Source: an uncultured Alphaproteobacteria bacterium
Lineage (GTDB): Bacteria; Pseudomonadota; Alphaproteobacteria; RF32; CAG-239
DNA: 13,083 bases
Reading direction: 5' to 3'
NCBI GenBank assembly: GCA_900540425.1
Contig: UQFU01000049.1
Location: 1 to 13,083, forward strand
Shown: positions 6,348 through 13,073 of the stretch, one piece after another
How the letters are laid out: the number at the start of each line of letters is the position of its first letter
Position numbering within the stretch: position 1 is the first letter of the stretch
The notes under the pieces: model-generated
Seen by the model: only the letters and a program-made list of their open reading frames with translations
What the model was told of the DNA's origin: nothing
Database searches by the model: none
Made by a program: the position numbers and the translations under genes

Positions 6348-8383
6348 TGTTTGACAATCCAATTAATGAGGTTGATTATCAAGGAAAAAGTCATAACGAG
6401 TATGGCAATGATGGTGCCGATGCGCAATGCGGTCTCTCTGGTTTCTTCTTCTATTTTGCCGCTGTCATTCAGCAGCCGGGTTTTGAGGGCAATCAATCCG
6501 TTGGTTTCTTTTACGGCCAGAACATATTGCCGGAGATCATTGTTGTGTGCTTCTTCATTTTCCAAAATGCCGTATACGTCCATCAGGCGTCCGTCTTTGG
6601 CGTAGCGGACGATTTCATGTTCAAGGTATTTTTGGTATTTGACGTTATGATAGCTTTTTATCAGCGGAATGGAGTAGTTAATCAGCCATTGCGCCAGATG
6701 CGGAAGCTGAGCCGGCCCGAGTTTTTTCTGGATATCGGAATAGAGGTGGAGAATGCCGCTGATTTGGGTGGTCGTTTTGCTTGAGTTTATTTCGGTAAGG
6801 ATGTTGTCGATTTTTTTGCCGAGTTTGCAGCGCAGATAGGCAATGATGATCTTATCAAAAGGCGCTGTAGTGACAACCTTTTCCGCATAGGTATTGTCCA
6901 GAGCTTTCAGAATCTGGGGAACCGAGATGACAAATTCGTCTCCGAACAAGGGGCTGCTGCAGGGCAGGTCGGCGTCGATATCGTAAATTATGCGTTCTAT
7001 GCCGTAGCCGTAATCCTGGCGGTTGATGTATATTTTGAATTCTGCGGCGTTAACCGGCGAACGGGCATTGGTTTGCTCCATATACCAGGTTTTAATCAGA
7101 TCATTGCTGAAAATGTCAATAAACGGTTTGAGGTTTCCCCTGTTCTTCAGCGCATAGAAGACCGCTTTGGCCATGCCGTCCGGGAAAGCGGCAACGCCAT
7201 CGTAGCGAATCGGCGCGGCCGGATTGAGCAATATGCAGGTTTTGCAGACGATAATCTGGGGGAGGGTTCCTCCGGTTCCCTGCTTGAAGAATTTTTCGAG
7301 TTTGGAATATAGCTTTTCGTCTTCAATACCGCTGCGGACCCATTCGAGAAGTTTGCCGTTGTTAATCAGTTCCATGGCTTCTTGGGGATTGTTTTGCAAA
7401 GCGAGGGCAACGCCGGTCGGCGTATAGAACTTTTCGCCTCCGACAGTCAGCGATTTTTTCGGTGTTTCCGAATTGCCGGAAATCCCAAAGCTGTTGGGTT
7501 TGCCGTCCAGGAAGTTGTAGATTTGCGTATAGGTCCATCTTTCGTCGCTGTGGTCCAGCAGAATGCCTTTGAACAGGTTAACGTAAGGATTGGGCATTTT
7601 GTCTTCGGCGGTAAGAACCGAATAGGAACTGCGTTTGAGTTTGAGGCGCAAGACTTCCGGCGCGCTTAAATCTTTGAGCAGATCTTTGCGGTAGAGCATG
7701 CTCAGGACGGCAACTCCGGCGGCATAGATGTCTTGGGAATCATGTCCGTCACCGCGCCCTTCACGATCGGACATCAGGCTTTCGATTGTTTCATAAGCCG
7801 GCGGCTGATGAAAGGCAGGAAAGCCGGCCAGGCAGTCGCCGAGCATAATTTCCGAACAGGTTTCGTCTTTGAAATACATGTTGTCCAGACGGATGGCCCG
7901 ATGGGTAAGGCTGTAACTTTTAAGGCATTCGAGCGCCGAAATCAGAGAAAAGAAAATCTGTTTGAATTTTTCGGGATTTTTCCTGAGGTCGGGAACTTTG
8001 TCAAAGCCGGTAATCCGCGGGCCGCCCGGAAGCTGGTATATCAGGGCCATTTGCTGGATGTTGTGCGGCGGACAAACCGCAATACCATAGTCAACCAGTT
8101 TCATGATATGGGAATTGTCGATTGATTTCAGGTAAGGAATCAGAGACAAACGCGGCGATGTTTCATTGCTGCAGACCAAGGCAAAAAGTTCGCGTTTGGG
8201 ATTAATGCGGTCAGACACTTTGTAGGCCAGCGCATCATTTGCATTATGCTGGGGCAAAGGAGAATCGAAAAGGACTTCGAATCGCTCCTTGATCAGAAAG
8301 CTTCCGGCAGACGTGCTGCCGGCAACAGGCGGTGGTGTTGACGGTGCGGAAGTTTGTTCCTTCTGTATTTCCTCATCGGCCAT
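6344..8383 (-). CDS. Tail-anchored pseudokinase (protein-kinase fold lacking catalytic residues)
   Basis: 679 aa. After a Pro/Ser-rich start, residues ~28–294 read as a Ser/Thr protein-kinase fold. The catalytic loop is HRAIRLDN (161–168), with Ala in place of the catalytic Asp of HRD and Arg for Lys, but Asn kept. The metal-binding region is LGDCLAG (181–187) instead of DFG. The activation segment ends PPAYETIE (194–201), and helix F is DIYAAGVAVLSML (218–230). The beta-3 Lys is absent (FALVCSNE, 67–74). An Arg in the R-W-T motif (282–284) matches the last kinase helix. Residues ~310–650 are an unrecognised, mostly helical region. A single apolar helix (about 655–676) closes the protein, so it is probably tail-anchored with the kinase-like domain in the cytoplasm. 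I used the ATG at 8383, which has AGAGAAAGAG upstream, rather than the TTG at 8410. Its stop overlaps the next gene's start. It may act as a binding platform instead of a phosphotransferase. Confidence 0.85.
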   Translation of the reverse strand: MADEEIQKEQTSAPSTPPPVAGSTSAGSFLIKERFEVLFDSPLPQHNANDALAYKVSDRINPKRELFALVCSNETSPRLSLIPYLKSIDNSHIMKLVDYGIAVCPPHNIQQMALIYQLPGGPRITGFDKVPDLRKNPEKFKQIFFSLISALECLKSYSLTHRAIRLDNMYFKDETCSEIMLGDCLAGFPAFHQPPAYETIESLMSDREGRGDGHDSQDIYAAGVAVLSMLYRKDLLKDLSAPEVLRLKLKRSSYSVLTAEDKMPNPYVNLFKGILLDHSDERWTYTQIYNFLDGKPNSFGISGNSETPKKSLTVGGEKFYTPTGVALALQNNPQEAMELINNGKLLEWVRSGIEDEKLYSKLEKFFKQGTGGTLPQIIVCKTCILLNPAAPIRYDGVAAFPDGMAKAVFYALKNRGNLKPFIDIFSNDLIKTWYMEQTNARSPVNAAEFKIYINRQDYGYGIERIIYDIDADLPCSSPLFGDEFVISVPQILKALDNTYAEKVVTTAPFDKIIIAYLRCKLGKKIDNILTEINSSKTTTQISGILHLYSDIQKKLGPAQLPHLAQWLINYSIPLIKSYHNVKYQKYLEHEIVRYAKDGRLMDVYGILENEEAHNNDLRQYVLAVKETNGLIALKTRLLNDSGKIEEETRETALRIGTIIAILVMTFSLIINLINWIVKQ

Positions 8384-8411
8384 GGTCAAATCTCTTTCTC
8401 TGATTTCCAAG

Positions 8412-8440
8412 TTGGCTTATTTTAGAACAAGATTTATTAA
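8412..8440 (+). promoter_or_regulatory. Candidate promoter for the PAS/GGDEF-like gene
   Basis: TTGGCT (8412–8417) and TATTAA (8435–8440) are 17 bases apart in the 140-bp gap between the divergent pseudokinase and PAS genes. Each box matches 4 of 6 consensus bases. The implied leader is about 75 bases. No convincing promoter was found for the opposite gene in the same gap, although TTGCGC on the minus strand is a weak -35 candidate. Confidence 0.3.
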
Positions 8441-8523
8441 TAAAGCGCAAAGATTTCGGCGGGTTAATCCTTTTTTAAGCTATATTTCCTATGATAAAGA
8501 CGGTTAACAGAGAAAAAGAGACC

Positions 8524-9681
8524 ATGGAAAATAACGCTCAGAATATAGTTGATGATTTTTCGCTGGATTATCTGGAAGGCGTGTCCGAAGACGGCCTTTC
8601 CCGGCAAGAAGTGCCGGGCGGAAAAAGGGAAGGCAGAACCGAAGTTTTGGCGAATCTTGAAGATTTTGACGATGAAGCCATTATTCCGGGAATTACGGTA
8701 ACGCCGCAGGCCGAGGCGGAGGACGGTTCGGTCAGTACTGAGGATGAGGCGGGGAAAGAGCCTGATTTTATTGAAAATGCGGACGTGCGTCTGAGCGATT
8801 TAATCAGCAAGTTTTTGGCAGATTCCGTGCGGCCGGTCATTATCATTTGTGACGATAAGGTTGAATATATTAACCAAACGGTGCGCGATGTGTTGAATAT
8901 GTCCGATGACGAAATGCTCGGGCATAATTTTTTGGATTTTGTAAAGCGCGACGACTGGAATTTGCTGGCGGAAAATATCGGCGTTATGCTGACCGATGCC
9001 AAAAAGGTTTCTATTCACCTGCAGGCGAAGAACGGGAATGTTGTCGAAACCTCCATGGAAGCGATGTATATTCCCGACGACAATCATTTTGCCTTTATTT
9101 TAATCGGCAGCAAGGTATTGCAGGACACCGAGGTTAAGAAAATTCAGATTGTGGGCAATGCGGCGGGACTGTATGATCCGCTGACCGGTTTGCCGAGCTT
9201 TTATCTGTTTGAGGATCGGGTTCGCGTTGCCGTCAACCGCGAGGCTTACAAAGATGCTGCGGTTCAAAAGAACATGATCGCGGTTGCTGCGGTTTCCATT
9301 GACAATATTTTCAGTTTGCAACAGCTGGGCATGGAAGAATATGTGCTCAAAAAGCTGGCGTCCAAGCTGGTTTTTTCGCTCAAGAAGAGCTATACGGTTG
9401 CTCGGGGCATCAAGAGCCAGTTCTGGATTTTGATGAGCGATTTGCAGGATGTCAGCGATTTGGACGTTGAACTGCATAAGATTAAATCAATTCTGGACGA
9501 AGGGGTTGAGGACAATCTGGCCCGTCATGAGATTCACAGCAGTATCGGCGTGAGCGTTTTTCCGGTGGTTGCCCGTTCCGGCAAAAAGCTGCTGGACCAG
9601 GCGATTGCTGCGATAAAAACAGCTCAGAACAATGGCGGCGGCGTAACTTTTTACAGCGACGACAATACGGCAGGCAATTAA
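8524..9681 (+). CDS. PAS domain protein with a degenerate GGDEF domain
   Basis: 385 aa. Residues 1–85 are acidic and low in complexity, probably disordered. Residues ~90–200 form a PAS sensor domain: VRPVIIICDDKVEYINQTV, then the D-D-E-M-L-G-H-N-F-L-D-F-V block and the K-N-G-x-V stretch. Residues ~213–378 follow the GGDEF (diguanylate cyclase) fold, beginning YDPLTGLPSFYLFEDRV, but the active-site motif is lost: VARGIKSQFWILM (292–304) stands where VAR-x-GGDEF-x-x-x-L should be, with only the Phe kept. It therefore should not make cyclic-di-GMP and may bind a nucleotide or a partner instead. There is no membrane span or signal peptide, so it is probably cytoplasmic. I prefer the ATG at 8524, with purine-rich sites just upstream, over the ATG at 8491, which has none. 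It is divergent from the pseudokinase and convergent with the methyltransferase, with a 4-bp overlap. Confidence 0.85.
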   Translation: MENNAQNIVDDFSLDYLEGVSEDGLSRQEVPGGKREGRTEVLANLEDFDDEAIIPGITVTPQAEAEDGSVSTEDEAGKEPDFIENADVRLSDLISKFLADSVRPVIIICDDKVEYINQTVRDVLNMSDDEMLGHNFLDFVKRDDWNLLAENIGVMLTDAKKVSIHLQAKNGNVVETSMEAMYIPDDNHFAFILIGSKVLQDTEVKKIQIVGNAAGLYDPLTGLPSFYLFEDRVRVAVNREAYKDAAVQKNMIAVAAVSIDNIFSLQQLGMEEYVLKKLASKLVFSLKKSYTVARGIKSQFWILMSDLQDVSDLDVELHKIKSILDEGVEDNLARHEIHSSIGVSVFPVVARSGKKLLDQAIAAIKTAQNNGGGVTFYSDDNTAGN

Positions 9682-10427
9682 TTTCCGATTTCCCAAAAGC
9701 TTTTCCCGTCACGCAGAATCGCTTCGGCAGAAGGCGTGTAGGTGCCGTCATCGTTGTGGACGGTAAAACCGGGGAGGACAGCCGCGGGGCCCTTGCTGTC
9801 TTTTCGGGCGCAGACGATAACGCGTTTGGCGCTTTGTCCGGTTTTGGAATATATCGGAATGATAACGTTTTCTCCGGCGCGGCCATGCAGCGCGCAAAGA
9901 ATTTCGGGCAGGGCTTCTGCCCGGTTAACGGTATAGAAATAACCGAAAGGCGCAAGCATTTTCAAGCAGAAACGTATCCATTCGCCAAGGCTGAAGTGTT
10001 CAAAATTGTGAGCCAGAGATTTTCCGGGATTGGGGCTTTTCATGTCGGCGGCAGAATACGGCGGATTGGTTATGACGTGTTGGAAGCTTCCGGGCGGAAA
10101 AGGGATATTGCGGCTGCGGATATCGGTGCAGCAGTAGTTCAAAAAATCGGAAAACCCATTGGCGGCGGCGCTTTGAGCAGACAAAGAAGCCAGTTCCTTC
10201 TGAAGTTCGAATCCGCAGATGCTGATGCCGAGCTGCCGGAAACGGTGAGCCAGGCACAATGATATGGCGCCGGTTCCGGAGCCGACGTCCAAAACGGCGT
10301 CGCCCTTTTTGACCTTGTCGGGAAGGGACGAAAGCAGTACGGCATCTGTCGAAGCCCGGTACCCGTTAACAGGCTGGAAAATTTTTACCTTTAAATTCAG
10401 CAAATAATCGTTAGTATAGTCAATCAT
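9678..10427 (-). CDS. TrmN6/YfiC-like SAM-dependent N6-adenine methyltransferase
   Basis: 249 aa, normal length for the family. The characterised relative methylates the N6 of adenine 37 in tRNA1(Val); the exact target here is not proven. Residues ~20–32 carry V-N-G-Y-R-A-S-T-D-A-V-L-L, typical of this family. Motif I, which binds S-adenosylmethionine, is LDVGSGTG (46–53); the catalytic motif IV is NPPY (121–124), typical of N6-adenine and related amino-group methylation. The conserved C-terminal K-R-V-I-V-C-A-R-K-D block is at 201–210. The start at 10427 is chosen for the GGAGG site six bases upstream; a reading from 10457 would add ten residues without a ribosome site. Its stop overlaps the stop of the convergent PAS gene, and it is divergent from the HAD gene across 48 bp. 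The protein is soluble, with no membrane span. Confidence 0.88.
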   Translation of the reverse strand: MIDYTNDYLLNLKVKIFQPVNGYRASTDAVLLSSLPDKVKKGDAVLDVGSGTGAISLCLAHRFRQLGISICGFELQKELASLSAQSAAANGFSDFLNYCCTDIRSRNIPFPPGSFQHVITNPPYSAADMKSPNPGKSLAHNFEHFSLGEWIRFCLKMLAPFGYFYTVNRAEALPEILCALHGRAGENVIIPIYSKTGQSAKRVIVCARKDSKGPAAVLPGFTVHNDDGTYTPSAEAILRDGKSFWEIGN

Positions 10428-10433
10428 GAATAT

Positions 10434-10438
10434 CCTCC
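10434..10438 (-). promoter_or_regulatory. Ribosome binding site that sets the methyltransferase start
   Basis: On the minus strand this is GGAGG, six bases before the ATG at 10427–10425. It favours this start over the in-frame ATG codons further upstream (10457 and 10454). Confidence 0.75.
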
Positions 10439-10475
10439 GGGAATTGGTCAGCATCATAAACGGGAAAGGCGGAAA

Positions 10476-11315
10476 ATGCCAGCAAAAAATATTTTGGAAA
10501 TTAAAGACGATTTTGATGTTTTTGTTTTTGACATCTATGGCGTTATTTGGGACGGGAAAAAAGTGATAGCCGGTTTTGACGAGGTTATGAAGATTTTGAC
10601 GCAGTCCGGAAAACGAGTGGTGATTATGTCAAACTCAACAGCTTTGTCGCCGGCGCAGGAAACGGTTTATGCCGGACGCGGATTTTTGAGGGGCGTTCAT
10701 TATGAAAGGCTGGTTACTTCCGGAGATGCGGCAGAAGATGCTTTTTCGCGCGATGTCCGAAAGCTGAAGTTTTATCAGTTCGGGCGGCCGAGCAAGGTGC
10801 TGTTTGCCCGCAGCCCCTATCAGGAACTGCCGGCGCCGGAAGAAGCGGATTTTGTGTATGCCGGCGTGCCCCAGACCCGAGAAGGCGACTCTTGGAAGGA
10901 TTATCTGACGATGGAACCGTTTGCCGAAGAATTAGGATATTTGGTTTCTTTGGGCAAGCCGCTGATTTGTGCGAATCCGGACTGTCGCGCTTTTGAAAAT
11001 CAGTATGACGAGCCGGTTGTGCGCCAGGGAAGCGTGGCCGAACTGTATGAAAAACTGGGCGGAAAAGTGATTTATTACGGCAAGCCGCATCGGAATATTT
11101 ATGATTTTGTTTTTGAGGGGAACCCGACGCCGCGAAGCCGGATGCTGATGGTGGGCGATACGTTGGAAACGGATATTAAAGGCGGCCGGGACTATGGTAT
11201 GCGAACCGCTCTGACGCAAACCGGAATTGCCGCTTTGAAAATGCGGGAGGCAGGGGAAGACAATCTGGCTGCCTACGCGGAAAGGCAGGGAATTATTCCG
11301 GATTTCATCATCTGA
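10476..11315 (+). CDS. HAD-superfamily class IIA hydrolase (TIGR01459-like)
   Basis: 279 aa, the length of HAD-IIA phosphatases. Motif I is FDIYGVIWDG (18–27), with the nucleophile Asp19; the usual second Asp is replaced by Tyr21. As I recall, the alphaproteobacterial TIGR01459 group has D-V-W-G-V-x-H-N-G here, so an aromatic residue at this place is a family trait and not a private loss. Motif II is MSNST (51–55), motif III is the Lys of YYGKPH (200–205), and motif IV is MVGDTLETDIKGG (225–237) with its acidic residues intact. The insertion cap between about residues 70 and 195 is the C2a type expected for class IIA. The substrate is unknown; relatives dephosphorylate small phosphorylated metabolites. 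The start is an ATG with a loosely placed GGGAAAGGCGG upstream. The gene ends 18 bp before a terminator hairpin, so it is probably a single-gene unit. Confidence 0.9.
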   Translation: MPAKNILEIKDDFDVFVFDIYGVIWDGKKVIAGFDEVMKILTQSGKRVVIMSNSTALSPAQETVYAGRGFLRGVHYERLVTSGDAAEDAFSRDVRKLKFYQFGRPSKVLFARSPYQELPAPEEADFVYAGVPQTREGDSWKDYLTMEPFAEELGYLVSLGKPLICANPDCRAFENQYDEPVVRQGSVAELYEKLGGKVIYYGKPHRNIYDFVFEGNPTPRSRMLMVGDTLETDIKGGRDYGMRTALTQTGIAALKMREAGEDNLAAYAERQGIIPDFII

Positions 11316-11333
11316 TGATTTTGCGGGTTGGCG

Positions 11334-11366
11334 AAAAGCGGAATCGAGATAGATTCCGCTTTTATT
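11334..11366 (+). terminator. Intrinsic terminator after the HAD gene
   Basis: A perfect 12-base inverted repeat, AAAAGCGGAATC (11334–11345) and GATTCCGCTTTT (11352–11363), surrounds a 6-base loop, with a T-run at the end of the right arm. It starts 18 bases after the HAD stop codon. The A-run on the left arm means it could also act on the opposite strand. Confidence 0.88.
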
Positions 11367-11412
11367 ATGTTCAATTAATTGACAAAATTCCTTAGGGCAT
11401 GACAATAAATTA

Positions 11413-11441
11413 TTGCACATTTTGGAAAAATATATTATGAT
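11413..11441 (+). promoter_or_regulatory. Candidate sigma-70 promoter for the Cys-rich secreted protein
   Basis: TTGCAC (11413–11418) and TATGAT (11436–11441) are separated by exactly 17 bases. Transcription would begin near 11448 and give a leader of about 85 bases. A perfect TTGACA also occurs at 11379–11384, but its downstream partner (ACAATA at 17 bases) is poor. The 218-bp gap also holds the HAD terminator and is otherwise AT-rich with no other feature that I see. Confidence 0.5.
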
Positions 11442-11533
11442 AATTCTTATATATGGAATCGTTTGTGGGAGAATCGCTGGTTTTGTAAAACATTTTCTTT
11501 TGTCTAGTTTTTATTCATAGAAGGATTTTCATC

Positions 11534-13009
11534 ATGCGGGATTTTAACAAATTCGGGCCGTTTGGTTGCGGCCGGGTAAAAGCTGCTTTACGCTTTTCTT
11601 TAAGCGTCAGCAGCGCTGCTCTGATGTTGGGCGGAATGGGCGGCGGGCTGCTGTTCGTTTGCGGAGAGGCGCAGGCGGCAATTTGTTTTTTGCCCGATTG
11701 TGTGGAGAAGCCGGTCGGCAGCAGCGATCCCAGCGGGCGGATTTGCCGTTCGGACGGATATCTGCCCAACGGGGAGATTGTCTGTTCGGAGTTTTCGTAT
11801 GTGGAATATTGTCCCGAAGATGCCTCCTATCTTAAGTGCAATAATCAGAAATGGTGTGGGGATAACGGCTATACGGTATTGGCGGAAGACTGTACAATTC
11901 CGGAATATGCCGATGAGCAATGTCCGAACGGGTTGGCGTTATATAAAAGGTGCAAGGCGGATTATAAACGGGCATGCGAAGAAGAGGACGGAGATTATGT
12001 GAGCGAGTGCCAGGATGGTTGGAAGCTGGACGACGAGGAACTTTGCAGTTATTCACCTTTATATGGAAAGTGTTGCAATGAATGTTTGGATTATCCGTAT
12101 AAGGCGGATGAAATTCCGTCCGGGTATCACCAGGGGAAGAGTTGTTCATCTTGCGATGGTGTGAGGTATCAGAAAGAACTCAACGACTGTGCGGCGGATG
12201 GATTTATCCGTTGTGAGAAGGGAGGACAGACGGGGACGGAAGTCTGTTTGAGCGGGAGTGAGAAATGGTATAAGGAATGCTGCTCGGAGTGCAGCGGCTA
12301 TCCGTATTTTGAAAACGAAATCCCTGAGGGTTACCTCAAAGGTGATAGCTGTGATTCTTGCGACGGGATGAAATATAAGACCAAAGTTGGAGCATGTGCC
12401 GAAGGATATAACTGGGAGAACAATGCCTGCGTTGTGGCTTGTAAACAAACCTGCGACATTGGGAATATTTTGTATTCCGACAGTACTTGCAGTTCGTGCA
12501 AGGTGAGCGGCAAAACCCCGATTGGGGTGGTTAGTTATGCGGAGGGAACAAAGAGACTGGCGATTAACTTGACTACGACTAGCAGTATGTATTGGAGTCT
12601 CTACTGTGATGATATTAGTGGTATTCCAAATTACAGCTCTTCGCCCCATACTACAGATTTTAACGGCAAGAGCAATACAGCAGCTTGGGTTAGTTATTAT
12701 GGCAGCAGCGTCACCAATTATGCGCCGGGATATTGTTATAATTTTACGACAACGGGTACGTCTAAAGGACAATGGTACCTCCCCGCACAGGGTGAACTCT
12801 ATGCCTCTGTATGGACAAATAAAACGGCTGTAAATGCCGGTTTGAGTGCTGCTGGTGGAGCATCCATTCAGAACGGATGGCATTGGTCTTCGTCCGAGGG
12901 CGACGTCTACACCTCCTACGCGTGGAACGTGAACGCCGGTAACGGCCATATGAGCTGGTACGGTAAGGACTACACCTACAGGTACGTCAGGTGTGTCCTC
13001 GCTTTTTAA
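11534..13009 (+). CDS. Secreted Cys-rich repeat protein with C-terminal lectin-like / DUF1566-like domain, probable DGR target
   Basis: 491 aa. AAGGA lies eight bases before the ATG. A long signal peptide (basic to ~20, apolar ~21–44) ends AQA (46–48) with likely cleavage before Ala49, so it is exported. Residues ~49–330 are Cys-rich, with spaced C-x-x-C and CC-x-E-C motifs and two copies of a 33-residue module (180–212 and 249–281), likely disulfide-linked extracellular repeats. Residues ~335–491 form a compact domain (GVVSYAEGTKRLAINL, GQWYLPAQGEL, WHWSSSE, ending VRCVLAF) of the type called DUF1566 or Fibrobacter-paralogous, related to C-type lectin folds. The last ~40 codons differ sharply in codon use from the rest and match a diversity-generating retroelement variable region. 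It is probably a surface or secreted ligand-binding protein. The gene is monocistronic as far as visible, after a terminator and its own promoter. Confidence 0.88.
   Translation: MRDFNKFGPFGCGRVKAALRFSLSVSSAALMLGGMGGGLLFVCGEAQAAICFLPDCVEKPVGSSDPSGRICRSDGYLPNGEIVCSEFSYVEYCPEDASYLKCNNQKWCGDNGYTVLAEDCTIPEYADEQCPNGLALYKRCKADYKRACEEEDGDYVSECQDGWKLDDEELCSYSPLYGKCCNECLDYPYKADEIPSGYHQGKSCSSCDGVRYQKELNDCAADGFIRCEKGGQTGTEVCLSGSEKWYKECCSECSGYPYFENEIPEGYLKGDSCDSCDGMKYKTKVGACAEGYNWENNACVVACKQTCDIGNILYSDSTCSSCKVSGKTPIGVVSYAEGTKRLAINLTTTSSMYWSLYCDDISGIPNYSSSPHTTDFNGKSNTAAWVSYYGSSVTNYAPGYCYNFTTTGTSKGQWYLPAQGELYASVWTNKTAVNAGLSAAGGASIQNGWHWSSSEGDVYTSYAWNVNAGNGHMSWYGKDYTYRYVRCVLAF
12071..12376 (+). repeat. Two copies of a 33-residue Cys-rich module
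   Basis: Copy 1 covers 12071–12169 (residues 180–212) and copy 2 covers 12278–12376 (residues 249–281), so the period is 69 residues. The shared pattern is CC-x-E-C-x-x-YPY-x-x-x-EIP-x-GY-x-x-G-x-SC-x-SCDG-x-x-Y, with 20 of 33 positions identical and no gap. The DNA has diverged, so this is an old protein repeat and not a recent duplication. Confidence 0.85.
12884..13006 (+). other. Probable DGR variable region (VR)
   Basis: This is the coding 3' end, from the Trp codon of WHWSSSE to the last sense codon. Of the 36 codons from 12893 to 13000, 23 end in C; of the 36 codons before them only 5 do. All six Tyr codons here are TAC, whereas TAT dominates earlier in the gene. Many codons are of the form N-N-C (GAC, GTC, TAC, ACC, TCC, GCC, AGC), which is what adenine-directed mutagenesis of AAC codons in a template repeat yields. 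Several AAC codons remain (12926, 12932, 12941). The end, encoding R-Y-V-R-C-V-L-A-F, is the place where the fixed homing-initiation (IMH) sequence would lie. Neither the template repeat nor a reverse transcriptase is inside the window, so the call rests on pattern alone. Confidence 0.6.
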
Positions 13010-13053
13010 GTTAAAGAGTTCGGGTAACAAGTATTATTATGTTTTTCTTTCTC

Positions 13054-13073
13054 CGATACTCCGCAGAGTGGCG
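13054..13073 (+). other. Imperfect hairpin downstream of the probable variable region
   Basis: The arms CGATACTC (13054–13061) and GAGTGGCG (13066–13073) pair, with one mismatch and one G-T pair, around the four-base loop CGCA. It lies about 45 bases after the stop codon of the Cys-rich protein. Some DGRs carry a short-loop hairpin or cruciform just after the variable region, but this one is imperfect and further away than usual. There is no T-run, so it is not a standard terminator. The last 74 bases of the window hold no gene that I can support. Confidence 0.25.

Noticed and set aside
9482..9955. 157-codon minus-strand frame over the PAS/methyltransferase junction
   Set aside because: It overlaps two well-supported genes in other frames and shows no domain or ribosome site.
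12146..13030. 294-codon open frame on the minus strand across the Cys-rich gene
   Set aside because: Antisense to a gene with a signal peptide, ribosome site and repeated Cys modules; no ribosome site or domain pattern of its own.
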